From contig NZ_FRAA01000007.1 of the NCBI RefSeq assembly GCF_900142205.1, positions 1-64,000 of the forward strand: DNA of 64,000 bases. Reading direction: 5' to 3'. The translations under genes and the position numbers were made by a program. Source of the stretch: Reichenbachiella agariperforans (GTDB lineage: Bacteria > Bacteroidota > Bacteroidia > Cytophagales > Cyclobacteriaceae). A model generated the notes under the pieces. The model saw only the letters and a program-made list of their open reading frames with translations. It had not been told where the DNA came from and made no database searches. Positions within the stretch are counted from its first letter, which is position 1; each line of letters opens with the position of its first letter. This document shows, in pieces, positions 1 to 7,263 of the stretch.

Positions 1-3000
1 GAGCGGATTTCTCAGGTCGAGGGTCAGCCTTTGTCATGGACGGGTTTAACAGCGGCAGGAGTATATACTGTTCATGGTTACATTCCAGATATTATTGTGA
101 CAGAAGAGCCATGTGCAAGTGAGATGATAGGTAGTGCTACTATCGAGATAAGCGCTTTGCCTGAGGTTATTATTCCACAACGAGTTGAAACGTTTCCAAA
201 TCAAACTTTAGATTTACCAATTGCTAACTTATCTGGAGGGCAATGGTCTGTGGAAGGAGATCTTGTTTTTGGCCAAACGATATTTACCTCGGATTTGGGT
301 ATAGGGCTTCATATACTAACTTATTCATATCGAGAAGAAGGGTCAGTTTGTCCTGAGGTTGAGGGTGATTTGATCGTTTCTGTAATTCCTGTTCCTGAAC
401 TAAACATTGATAAATTTATTAGTGACTGCAAAGATATTACTTTAGGAGTGTTATCTACGAGCTCTGGGTATGACTCTTACACATGGTTTAGAGACGATGT
501 GGAGGTAAGTGAGTTAGAACAAGCTTCTGTTGATGTTGGTGAGCCGGGAACTTATAAAGTACTAATCGAAAATAATCTTGGACATAGCATTTTCACGAAT
601 GAGGTGGAAATGAAGTCTTTTATAGGAAGTGTTGACTTTAATTATGTCCATTCTATAAAATACAAAGATGCATATGAAGAGGAGATAGATTTACCTAGTA
701 CAAAAGAGAATATTACTTCATCTATTACATATTATGATGGACTTGGCGAGGAAAGACAAGTTGTTATGATAGGCAATTCTCATAGTGGCTTTGATGCGAT
801 AACACCATATGCATTAGATGGGTTTGGCAGAACTTCGAAGGGGTTTAAGTCATATGTCAGAAATGGCTTTGATGAGGGGTGCTATGATCCCAATGCCCTA
901 TCTCTCAATCAAAACTCAGGAGCAGTCTTCGATTATTATGCGGGATCACCTAATACGCCTGTAGACGCAATACCCTATTCGGAAACTATATACGAGCCTT
1001 CCCCCCTCAACAGAGTTGCGGCACAGTACGGCCCAGGAGAAGTATGGAGAAGAGATGGTAGACCTGTACTTTTCGAGTATTCCACAAATATAGAAGAAGA
1101 GGTAGTTTGGTGGGGAATAGTTTCGAGTAGTCTTACCAACCAAGGCTACTATGAGTCGGCTAGCCTTTATAAAAATACAACCATCGATGAAGAGCAGCAT
1201 AGGGTGATTGAGTACAAAAACCTCGAAGGACAGGTAGTTTTGAAGAAAGTGCAAGCCGATGAAAGTGCATCCGAATGGGCAGAGACCTACTACGTATATG
1301 ATGACTTTGGAAACCTTAGATTTGTATTGCCTCCCAAGTATTCAGCGAACTTAAATATTGCTGATTTTGACTCCCTCGCCTTCCAATATCATTATGACCA
1401 CCGCCAGCGCATGACCGAAAAGCGTGTGCCGGGCGCAGGATGGGTCTACATGGTCTATGACGATAGAGACCGACTGGTGCTGACTCAGGATGCCAATCAG
1501 CGAGCAAACAAGGAATGGCTCTTTACCAAATACGATGCCCTGAATCGTCCTGTGATTACGGGTATCTATACCCATGGCAGTGAAGTAGACCAGGCGACCA
1601 TGCAAGGTCTCATCGACCAGTTCTATGAAGATGCTGAGAGCAATACAGACGAATGGTATGAGGTTCAGGACAACAACGGAACATTCGGCTATACCAACCA
1701 ATCATTCCCCAAAACAGGTTTGGATCATCTATCAGTGATCTTCTACGACAACTATGGCTTTACCAGCATCGCGGACTGGGAGATAGATGAGGTAGATACC
1801 AGCTCAGAACCCACTGCCAAAACCTACGTGACGGGGACTATGACCAAAGTTCTGGGTATCGATTCTAGCCAGGATTGCCCTGAAGGAGAGGGGTGCCTGC
1901 ACGCCGATCAGGCGTGGAACCAAAGCCTGATTCTCTACGACAGCCGCTATCGTGTGGATGAGGTGGTCAACAAAGACTATCAAGGCAATACGGACCAAGT
2001 CGAGACAGACTACTATAGCATCGTCTATCCACTCGTAGTGGAGACCCGTCATGCCCACTATCATGCCGACAGTGATCAGACGACTACCATCACGGAGCAT
2101 TTCGACTATGATCATGCAGACCGACTGATGTCTGTCACGCATCAAATCAACGAAGAGACACCAGTGGTCATACTGACCAATGAATACAACGAACTCGGCG
2201 AACTGATCACTAAGAAGCTCCATCAAGAAAATCCCCCCTCAGAGGAGGGTGCGGAGGGTGTCTACAAACAAGAAATTGACTATGCCTATAATATCCGAGG
2301 TTGGCTGACGCATATTAATGACCCAGGGACGGACGATCCTTCGCGCTATTTCTCCATGCAGCTGAAGTATACGGATGCCACGCATGCTCAGTACAATGGC
2401 AATATCGGTGAGATCGACTGGACTAACCCCATGGAAACCGCTATCCTCAATAGCTATGACTATGCCTACGATCCGATGAACCGTCTCAACGAAGCGATGT
2501 ACTCCAGTACCAAAGCAGGCTTGGACTATGATGTGACTGGGATAGACTATGATCTCAATGGAAATATCCTGCACCTAAACCGACTGGGTGACAAAGACAA
2601 CGGCAGTGCAGGCAATCTGCCAGGCCAGAGCATCGACGAGTTGGTCTATGGCTATCAAGGCAACCAGCTGATCAAAGTTACAGATGATAGCGAATCAGAT
2701 ACTGGTTTTAAGGACGGAGCGGATCAGGACGAAGAATACCGCTATGACGCCAATGGCAACATGACGGTGGATCAAAACAAGGGCATCACCGAGATTACCT
2801 ACAATCACCTGAACTTACCAGTACGAGTGGTGAAATCCCCCCTAGAGGGGGGACAGGGGGGTGTCGAGATAGTGTATATCTACGACGCAGCAGGCGTAAA
2901 GCAAGCCCAGATTGTATATGAGGATGGTGAAGAAGCCAAACGCACCGACTACAAAGGCGCTTTCATCTATGAGACGCTAGCTGAGTTAGGCTTGTCCGCC

Positions 3001-4794
3001 GGGGCGGAGACATCCCTGCAATTCATCCAGCATGCCGAAGGCAGAGTGACTTATTCCCCCCTAGAGGGGGGACAGGGGGGTGTCTACGAATACCAATACC
3101 ACCTCAAAGACCACCTAGGCAATGTGCGAGCCACCTTCACGTCCGAGCCGAAGACCGAGCAAGCCTTGGCGACTATAGAAGAAGCAACCAACGACAACTT
3201 CGGAGACTATGACAAAGCCATGCGGATCAAAGCGGATCTCTTCAATCACACGACGGGTGGAGAATATGCTGTACGTCTCAATGGCTCTGATGACGAAGTG
3301 ATCGGCCTGTCCCGACAGCTACGAGTGAAGCCTGGAGATGTGATCAATCTAGAGGTCTATGCCAAGTATCTGGATGGAGATCAGTCAGGAGGCTGGACCT
3401 CTGCACTCAATACCCTAGTGGGACAGATCGCAGCTGCTAGTACTGGAGTAGTCTTCGAGGGTGCCAACTACGGTTCGGCGCAGCTACCCTTTGCAGACCT
3501 ACTGACAGGCAAGAGCGACCCGAGCACCGCACCGAAAGCTTACCTTAACTACCTGGTCTTCGACAACAACTACCAACCCATCCTAGAGCAGTCCGGTTAC
3601 CAGCAGATGAGCGAAGATGCCGCCGAGGACGGTACAGATGTCGCACACGAGCATTTGTCGCACAGCATAGCGATAGAGGAAGCAGGCTATGTGTATATTT
3701 ACCTATCGAACGAGAACGGGACGACCGATCCGATCGATGTGTTCTTTGACGATTTCAGGGTCGAACAGCAGTACAGTCCGATTGTACAGAAGGATGATTA
3801 TTATCCCTTTGGGTTGAGTTTTAATTCTTACAGCAATGTGGGGATGACTTCTCAATTGTTTAAGTATAACGCAGGTTCAGAGTACGATGTGAATTTAGGA
3901 TTCTATATGACTCAAAATAGAATGATGAATCCTGAGTTAGGTAGGTTTTGGGGAGTTGATGCGCTTGCTGACCTTTTTCCTTCTATGAGTCCGATGTCTT
4001 ATGCCTATAGCAACCCTATAAAGTTCAACGATCCTTTAGGATTAAATCCAGAAGGAGATGGAGTAGGTCCTCAGATATTGGATGAGGTAGTGGTAACTGC
4101 TGAAAAACTACCTGAAGATTACTCTGATTTAATTCAAAGCATAAATCCCTTAGAGAGAGCTGGAGGGATTGCTTTGAGTAAAGGTGATATTCGTCAAGTT
4201 CAGATGTATAGCGATCAATCCAACAACTTCTCCTATGGTGACTACCTTAAGGAAAAATATCGCCCCAATAAAATGGGGGATGCGTGGATGAAAATTGCGG
4301 CCTATAGTATTGGAGGGACTATGGTGGCTATTTATGGATCGCCGATGTTATTGAATTTACTTGGCGAGGGATCAGTTTCATTGTCTGCTTCCTCTATCAA
4401 AATGGCACTCTTTGGGACTACTGATTTAACTTCTAAGGCATATTTGACGAAGGCAGGTTTTAATATGTTTGTTGAGACAACAAATCAATTATTGACAGGT
4501 GACGCAAGTCAGTTGGATGTTTTTGATATTGGAGCACAAGGATTTCTGGGATTAAATACCCCAATAAGTGCGGGAGCTGGAGCTGTGTTTGATATTAAAC
4601 CTTTTGCCAGTGATTATAACTTTGTAAATCTAAATTCAGGATCAGCAGTCGATTTTGTGACTGGTTATGCGGCCGGGAAAGTTGGAGGTTTGGAAGTGAT
4701 AAAAGGGTCTGTTGCTAAACCATTGATTCAGTGGGGGGCTGATCTTTCTATGAAAGTGATTTCTGAAGGTTCTAAAAAAGCAATAGAAGAATGA
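1..4794 (+). CDS. RHS-repeat giant protein, 5' partial
   Basis: The reading frame is open from base 1, so the true start lies upstream; the visible part is about 1,597 codons. A DUF6443-like segment (Y-DGLG-R-Q pattern) lies near residue 235, followed by degenerate YD/RHS repeats. The RHS-associated core (GRFWGVDAL then SYAYSNPIKFNDPLGL) is near residues 1310-1345. After PLGL comes a unique tail of about 240 residues with Gly/Ala-rich hydrophobic stretches, as expected of a polymorphic toxin tip; no known toxin motif was recognised. The middle (about 1.4-3.8 kb) looks GC-richer than both ends, suggesting a mosaic. Three copies of a palindromic C6-TAGA-G6 type element are inserted in frame. 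The stop overlaps the next start as ATGA. RHS family: confident; toxin role: inferred. Confidence 0.9.
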   Translation, partial: ERISQVEGQPLSWTGLTAAGVYTVHGYIPDIIVTEEPCASEMIGSATIEISALPEVIIPQRVETFPNQTLDLPIANLSGGQWSVEGDLVFGQTIFTSDLGIGLHILTYSYREEGSVCPEVEGDLIVSVIPVPELNIDKFISDCKDITLGVLSTSSGYDSYTWFRDDVEVSELEQASVDVGEPGTYKVLIENNLGHSIFTNEVEMKSFIGSVDFNYVHSIKYKDAYEEEIDLPSTKENITSSITYYDGLGEERQVVMIGNSHSGFDAITPYALDGFGRTSKGFKSYVRNGFDEGCYDPNALSLNQNSGAVFDYYAGSPNTPVDAIPYSETIYEPSPLNRVAAQYGPGEVWRRDGRPVLFEYSTNIEEEVVWWGIVSSSLTNQGYYESASLYKNTTIDEEQHRVIEYKNLEGQVVLKKVQADESASEWAETYYVYDDFGNLRFVLPPKYSANLNIADFDSLAFQYHYDHRQRMTEKRVPGAGWVYMVYDDRDRLVLTQDANQRANKEWLFTKYDALNRPVITGIYTHGSEVDQATMQGLIDQFYEDAESNTDEWYEVQDNNGTFGYTNQSFPKTGLDHLSVIFYDNYGFTSIADWEIDEVDTSSEPTAKTYVTGTMTKVLGIDSSQDCPEGEGCLHADQAWNQSLILYDSRYRVDEVVNKDYQGNTDQVETDYYSIVYPLVVETRHAHYHADSDQTTTITEHFDYDHADRLMSVTHQINEETPVVILTNEYNELGELITKKLHQENPPSEEGAEGVYKQEIDYAYNIRGWLTHINDPGTDDPSRYFSMQLKYTDATHAQYNGNIGEIDWTNPMETAILNSYDYAYDPMNRLNEAMYSSTKAGLDYDVTGIDYDLNGNILHLNRLGDKDNGSAGNLPGQSIDELVYGYQGNQLIKVTDDSESDTGFKDGADQDEEYRYDANGNMTVDQNKGITEITYNHLNLPVRVVKSPLEGGQGGVEIVYIYDAAGVKQAQIVYEDGEEAKRTDYKGAFIYETLAELGLSAGAETSLQFIQHAEGRVTYSPLEGGQGGVYEYQYHLKDHLGNVRATFTSEPKTEQALATIEEATNDNFGDYDKAMRIKADLFNHTTGGEYAVRLNGSDDEVIGLSRQLRVKPGDVINLEVYAKYLDGDQSGGWTSALNTLVGQIAAASTGVVFEGANYGSAQLPFADLLTGKSDPSTAPKAYLNYLVFDNNYQPILEQSGYQQMSEDAAEDGTDVAHEHLSHSIAIEEAGYVYIYLSNENGTTDPIDVFFDDFRVEQQYSPIVQKDDYYPFGLSFNSYSNVGMTSQLFKYNAGSEYDVNLGFYMTQNRMMNPELGRFWGVDALADLFPSMSPMSYAYSNPIKFNDPLGLNPEGDGVGPQILDEVVVTAEKLPEDYSDLIQSINPLERAGGIALSKGDIRQVQMYSDQSNNFSYGDYLKEKYRPNKMGDAWMKIAAYSIGGTMVAIYGSPMLLNLLGEGSVSLSASSIKMALFGTTDLTSKAYLTKAGFNMFVETTNQLLTGDASQLDVFDIGAQGFLGLNTPISAGAGAVFDIKPFASDYNFVNLNSGSAVDFVTGYAAGKVGGLEVIKGSVAKPLIQWGADLSMKVISEGSKKAIEE
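2232..2262 (+). repeat. Degenerate in-frame palindromic insert, copy 1
   Basis: A C-run/G-run element related to copies 2 and 3 in the same gene but with several substitutions. It is translated as NPPSEEGAEGV inside the RHS spacer region. It is probably an older copy of the same dispersed element. Confidence 0.6.
2835..2865 (+). repeat. In-frame palindromic insert, copy 2
   Basis: C6-TAGA-G6-ACA-G6-TGTC. It is identical over about 30 bases to copy 3, is self-complementary at C6/G6, and is translated as SPLEGGQGGV. It adds about ten residues to the RHS protein without breaking the frame. Confidence 0.85.
3055..3084 (+). repeat. In-frame palindromic insert, copy 3
   Basis: A second exact copy of the element at 2835-2865, again in the same reading frame and again encoding SPLEGGQGGV. 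It lies 220 bases downstream of copy 2. Confidence 0.85.
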
Positions 4795-5174
4795 CTGTTG
4801 AAAGTTTGAAGTACAGATTGTCTATGATATTTATGATCGGGTTGGTGATCGTAGTTGTTGGGTATTTAGTTTACAAGAACTACGTGAAGTCACAATCAGG
4901 TGTACGGTATACAGTTTGTGAAATCACGACTAAATACATTAGTGCAAAGGATGTAGGTAAGAAGTTTGAGTACGTTGTGGAAGGAAAGAGACTTGAAGGG
5001 ATTTGCACTTCTCAAAAGTGTATTGATGCTCAAATAGGTTCAAGGTTCTTGATGAAATTTTGGGTGGACAATCCAGAATGGACTGAGGTTTATTTTGATG
5101 TGCCAGTATCTAGTGAGATGGAAGTGCCAGACAAGGGATGGGTAACCCCACCCTCTGGTCGTAGCGTCCGCTAA
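4791..5174 (+). CDS. Small membrane-anchored protein, putative RHS partner/immunity
   Basis: 127 residues. It starts in the ATGA overlap with the RHS gene, so the two are translationally coupled. An N-terminal membrane helix (about residues 11-30, IFMIGLVIVVVGYLV) is followed by a soluble beta-type domain with a CTSQKC cysteine pair near residue 75. Position and overlap suggest an immunity or accessory protein for the RHS tail; this is inference, no family was recognised with certainty. The last eight codons and the stop (PPSGRSVR) are encoded by the left inverted repeat of the neighbouring RAYT element, so the natural C-terminus has probably been replaced. Confidence 0.75.
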   Translation: MTVESLKYRLSMIFMIGLVIVVVGYLVYKNYVKSQSGVRYTVCEITTKYISAKDVGKKFEYVVEGKRLEGICTSQKCIDAQIGSRFLMKFWVDNPEWTEVYFDVPVSSEMEVPDKGWVTPPSGRSVR

Positions 5175-5179
5175 GACCC
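5151..5179 (+). repeat. RAYT element, outer inverted repeat, left
   Basis: 29 bases that are the exact reverse complement of 5881-5909. The unit is itself hairpin-forming (GGTCGTAGCG against CGCTAAGACC, one mismatch). It overlaps the 3' end of the preceding gene. Confidence 0.9.
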
Positions 5180-5192
5180 AAAATGTAGAAGG

Positions 5193-5222
5193 GCGCCTGC
5201 CTGTCCGGCGAGGCAGGTCCGC
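5193..5222 (+). repeat. RAYT element, inner inverted repeat (REP-like), left
   Basis: 30 bases that are the exact reverse complement of 5838-5867. The unit has an internal stem, CCTGCCT against AGGCAGG, around GTCCGGCG: the classic REP hairpin form. It is separated from the outer repeat by 13 bases, the same spacing as on the right side. Confidence 0.9.
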
Positions 5223-5262
5223 CCGTTGATGATGTTTTGCAGGAAGTGCTTATCTTGTATTC

Positions 5263-5833
5263 ATGGGTAGAAAATACGCCATTCGAGATCAGTTATCAGC
5301 TCATAGTGTGACTTTTACAATAGTCAACTGGATAGATATATTCATACGTGATATTTACAAAGAAGTGATTCTGTCCAGCTTGAAGCATTGTCAGGAAAAC
5401 AAACATCTACAAGTACATGCCTATTGCATCATGACGAGTCATATTCACCTCATTTTGAGTGTATCGGAAGGGGAATTGTCAGATGTAATTCGGGATTTCA
5501 AGAGTTTCACATCCAGACAGATCAAAGAAATCTTACAAGACAAAACCAATCCAGAGAGCAGACGAGAATGGTTGCTATGGATGTTTGAGCGAGCAGGAAA
5601 GAAAAATAAGCGAAACCAAGATTACCAATTTTGGCAACAACATAATCATCCCATAGAGTTGTCCACCAATGAGATGATAGATCAAAGACTGGAGTACCTG
5701 CCCGATCCGGCAGGCGGGTATACATTACAACCCAGTAGAGGCAGGGTTTGTATATAAGCCAGAAGACTGGGTGTGGAGTAGTGCCAGACAGTATGCAGGT
5801 GAACATGGTGAATTAGAGCTACGTTATCTGTAA
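5263..5833 (+). pseudogene. REP-associated transposase (RAYT/TnpA-REP), frameshifted
   Basis: Y1/HUH-like transposase of the RAYT group. The N-terminal part shows the metal-binding HxH motif (SHIHLIL, near residue 51) and the FKSFTSRQI segment; relatives often have Tyr where this reads Phe. The original frame ends early at 5757, but the C-terminal signature (EAGFVYKPEDWVWSSARQYAG) continues in the +1 frame to a TAA at 5831-5833. The break is caused by about 22 extra bases near 5700-5721 that look like the element's own REP sequence (CCCGATCCGGCAGGCGGG). The gene sits between nested inverted repeats, so the whole unit at 5151-5909 resembles a RAYT/REP mobile element. Family: confident. Inactive as read here, unless rescued by frameshifting. 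Confidence 0.88.
5700..5721 (+). repeat. REP-like insert disrupting the transposase gene
   Basis: Removing these roughly 22 bases joins GAGTAC to ATACATTACAACCC, restoring the conserved EYIHYNPVEAGFVY motif. The insert is GC-rich and resembles the flanking REP unit (CCTGCC...CCGG...CAGGCGGG). Confidence 0.7.
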
Positions 5834-5837
5834 TCGA

Positions 5838-5867
5838 GCGGACCTGCCTCGCCGGACAGGCAGGCGC
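5838..5867 (+). repeat. RAYT element, inner inverted repeat, right
   Basis: Exact reverse complement of 5193-5222. It starts four bases after the transposase stop codon at 5833. Confidence 0.9.
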
Positions 5868-5880
5868 TCTACTTTATAAA

Positions 5881-5909
5881 GGGTCTTAGCGGACGCTACG
5901 ACCAGAGGG
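5881..5909 (+). repeat. RAYT element, outer inverted repeat, right
   Basis: Exact reverse complement of 5151-5179. Together with the inner repeat it forms a nested terminal structure of about 72 bases on each side of the transposase. Confidence 0.9.
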
Positions 5910-5943
5910 ATCAGTCAGGAGGCTGGACCTCTGCACTCAATAC
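5909..5943 (+). repeat. 35-bp scrap of the RHS gene
   Basis: Identical over 35 bases to RHS coding positions 3379-3413 and in the same orientation. It lies between the right end of the RAYT element and a second RAYT remnant, so it marks a recombination junction. Confidence 0.88.
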
Positions 5944-5945
5944 TG

Positions 5946-6029
5946 TACGAGCCAGAACATTATGTTTATAGCAGTGCCCGGGATTACGCTGGGATGCCTG
6001 GGCTACTCGCATTGAAAATGCCATGCTAA
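5946..6029 (+). pseudogene. 3' remnant of a second RAYT transposase
   Basis: 28 codons read YEPEHYVYSSARDYAGMPG up to a TAA. This matches the conserved C-terminal signature of RAYT proteins (compare YKPEDWVWSSARQYAG in the neighbour) but differs enough to come from another gene. Upstream coding sequence is missing and replaced by the RHS scrap. A hairpin at about 6033-6055 (AGCACGCTTT / AAAGCGCGCT) follows it and may be that element's REP. Confidence 0.75.
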
Positions 6030-6195
6030 ATGAGCACGCTTTGCAAAAGCGCGCTAGGGGATGATCAATCGAACTTTATCATAGAATGACTTTCAGTCAT
6101 CACCAAAACCATGGTGCTTTCAGCTCATAGTGGTTTATTTCTATAGTCGAGTCTTTCCTGTTTGTCCAAATTTTACATTTACACCCTTTTTTTAT

Positions 6196-6226
6196 CCTCA
6201 AAAAGGCCATTTGGAGGCATTTGAGC
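6196..6226 (-). repeat. 31-bp conserved inverted-repeat block of HU locus 1
   Basis: Read on the minus strand this is GCTCAAATGCCT, ten variable bases, then TTTTTGAGG. The same 31-base layout occurs on the plus strand at 53937-53967, beside the second HU-related gene. The outer GCTCAAA/TTTGAG(C) bases can form a stem. It lies 12 bases before the first palindrome unit. Confidence 0.75.
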
Positions 6227-6238
6227 GGGGTGCTCAGA

Positions 6239-6326
6239 CCACCTGTGGTTGGCGGCTCAACCACAGGTGGTCCGGGCGTCAACCACAGGTGATTGGAGTG
6301 CGAACCACAGGTGTTTGTATTTAACT
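6239..6326. repeat. 22-bp-period palindrome array of HU locus 1 (4 units)
   Basis: Palindrome cores start at 6239 (CCACCTGTGG), 6261 (CCACAGGTGG), 6283 (CCACAGGTGA) and 6305 (CCACAGGTGT), exactly 22 bases apart. Spacers are 12 bases and mostly unrelated, except that each of the last three cores is preceded by AA. A 22-base period keeps all sites on about the same helical face, as in cooperative operator or iteron arrays. It lies about 310 bases upstream of the HU-related start codon. Confidence 0.85.
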
Positions 6327-6633
6327 TTTTTTAACGTCATTCGTGGTTTTTTTGGATCGAAAATTGTTATTGAACTCTATATCTAATAGATGCACTGAAA
6401 AGGCCATTCGGTACACTCGCTTTTACAGCCCAGGCCCAGCCAAGTCGAGCACTACACTGTCGCGACCCAGCAAAGCAACACCCCTTTTTGTAAGTACATA
6501 CTTAGCAAAGCTCCAGACAAGCATTGTCGGCTTCTGCCAAGGTCTCCCTCAGAGAAGGACGCTGTCCGAACTGTGCTAAAGGGTTAGTTAAGCGATTCTC
6601 AAATTTTTGTTTAACCCTTTAAATATTAAAATT
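6327..6633. other. Gene-less leader region of HU locus 1
   Basis: About 300 bases without a convincing gene. Immediately before the ATG it carries TTTAACCCTTTAAAT (6610-6624), which is shared exactly with the second HU locus. No other structure was recognised; a 78-codon open frame here lacks any family resemblance. Confidence 0.6.
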
Positions 6634-7047
6634 ATGTCTGTGAAATTTAAAGCCATCCCCAAAGGCTACCCAGGAGTAGTCGGTGGAGGAGTCACTAAGT
6701 ATTATGCAAATATCGTAAGAGGCGAAAAGATTGATTTTCGGGATCTCTTGGTTGAGATCGAAGAGTTGAATGTCGTTCATCCCGGTGTTTTTCTAGCCGT
6801 GTTAGAAGCATTCCTGCGCAAAACCAACCAGCATCTGCTCAATGGTCGTGCGGTACATTTGGGTCAGTTAGGGACTTTTTATCCTTCCATCAGTAGTTCG
6901 TCTGCCGAAAGCGAGGATGAGGTCAGTAGCAACTCTATCCGAAGGTTCAAGATAATCTATCGCCCCAGTGCACTGCTGCAAGAGGGACTGGATCATGTGA
7001 AATTTGAAAAAGTATCTGATGCAAGTAGAGAGGAGAACGCTGCATAA
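6634..7047 (+). CDS. HU-related DNA-binding protein (DNABII family), copy 1
   Basis: 137 residues from the ATG at 6634, chosen because the second copy (54120) has the same start context and the same MSV N-terminus. It belongs to the HU-related (HU_rel) Bacteroidota DNABII proteins: a helical segment (FRDLLVEIEEL...FLAVLEAFLRKTNQHLLNG), then GRAVHLGQLGTFYPSI leading into the beta-arm, and a C-terminal extension ending HVKFEKVSDAS. Known role of the family: nucleoid-type DNA binding and bending. It is preceded by the private palindrome array and followed by a terminator. The array suggests it may bind its own upstream region; this is inference. Confidence 0.85.
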   Translation: MSVKFKAIPKGYPGVVGGGVTKYYANIVRGEKIDFRDLLVEIEELNVVHPGVFLAVLEAFLRKTNQHLLNGRAVHLGQLGTFYPSISSSSAESEDEVSSNSIRRFKIIYRPSALLQEGLDHVKFEKVSDASREENAA

Positions 7048-7071
7048 ACCGCAGCAATGTACTAATGAAAA

Positions 7072-7119
7072 GAGGCCATGAATGACATATATAGGTGTTA
7101 ATTCATGGTCTCTTTTTTA
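7072..7119 (+). terminator. Rho-independent terminator after HU copy 1
   Basis: An AAGAGGCCATGAAT / ATTCATGGTCTCTT hairpin followed by TTTTTT. It lies about 25 bases after the stop codon. Confidence 0.85.
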
Positions 7120-7263
7120 TTCGTCCGCGTTTAGAGGATGATTGAGATTGAGCGTTTGCAACGCGACTTAAAAGAGGTAATCCAACAAAGAAGATTCTAT
7201 AATTATTCCCCCATTTCCCTTATTTTTACTCCCATCATATACCAACCCTCATCACATCACTCC

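Noticed and set aside
1804-2574. Long antisense frames inside the RHS gene
   Set aside because: They mirror the coding frame's codon bias and have no family resemblance or start signals.
6239-6326. CRISPR-like array
   Set aside because: Repeats are about 10 bases with 12-base spacers, far too short, and no cas genes are near. An operator or iteron array fits better.
6343-6579. Open frame of 78 codons before HU copy 1
   Set aside because: No family resemblance, poor composition and no start signal. It overlaps the leader of the HU gene.
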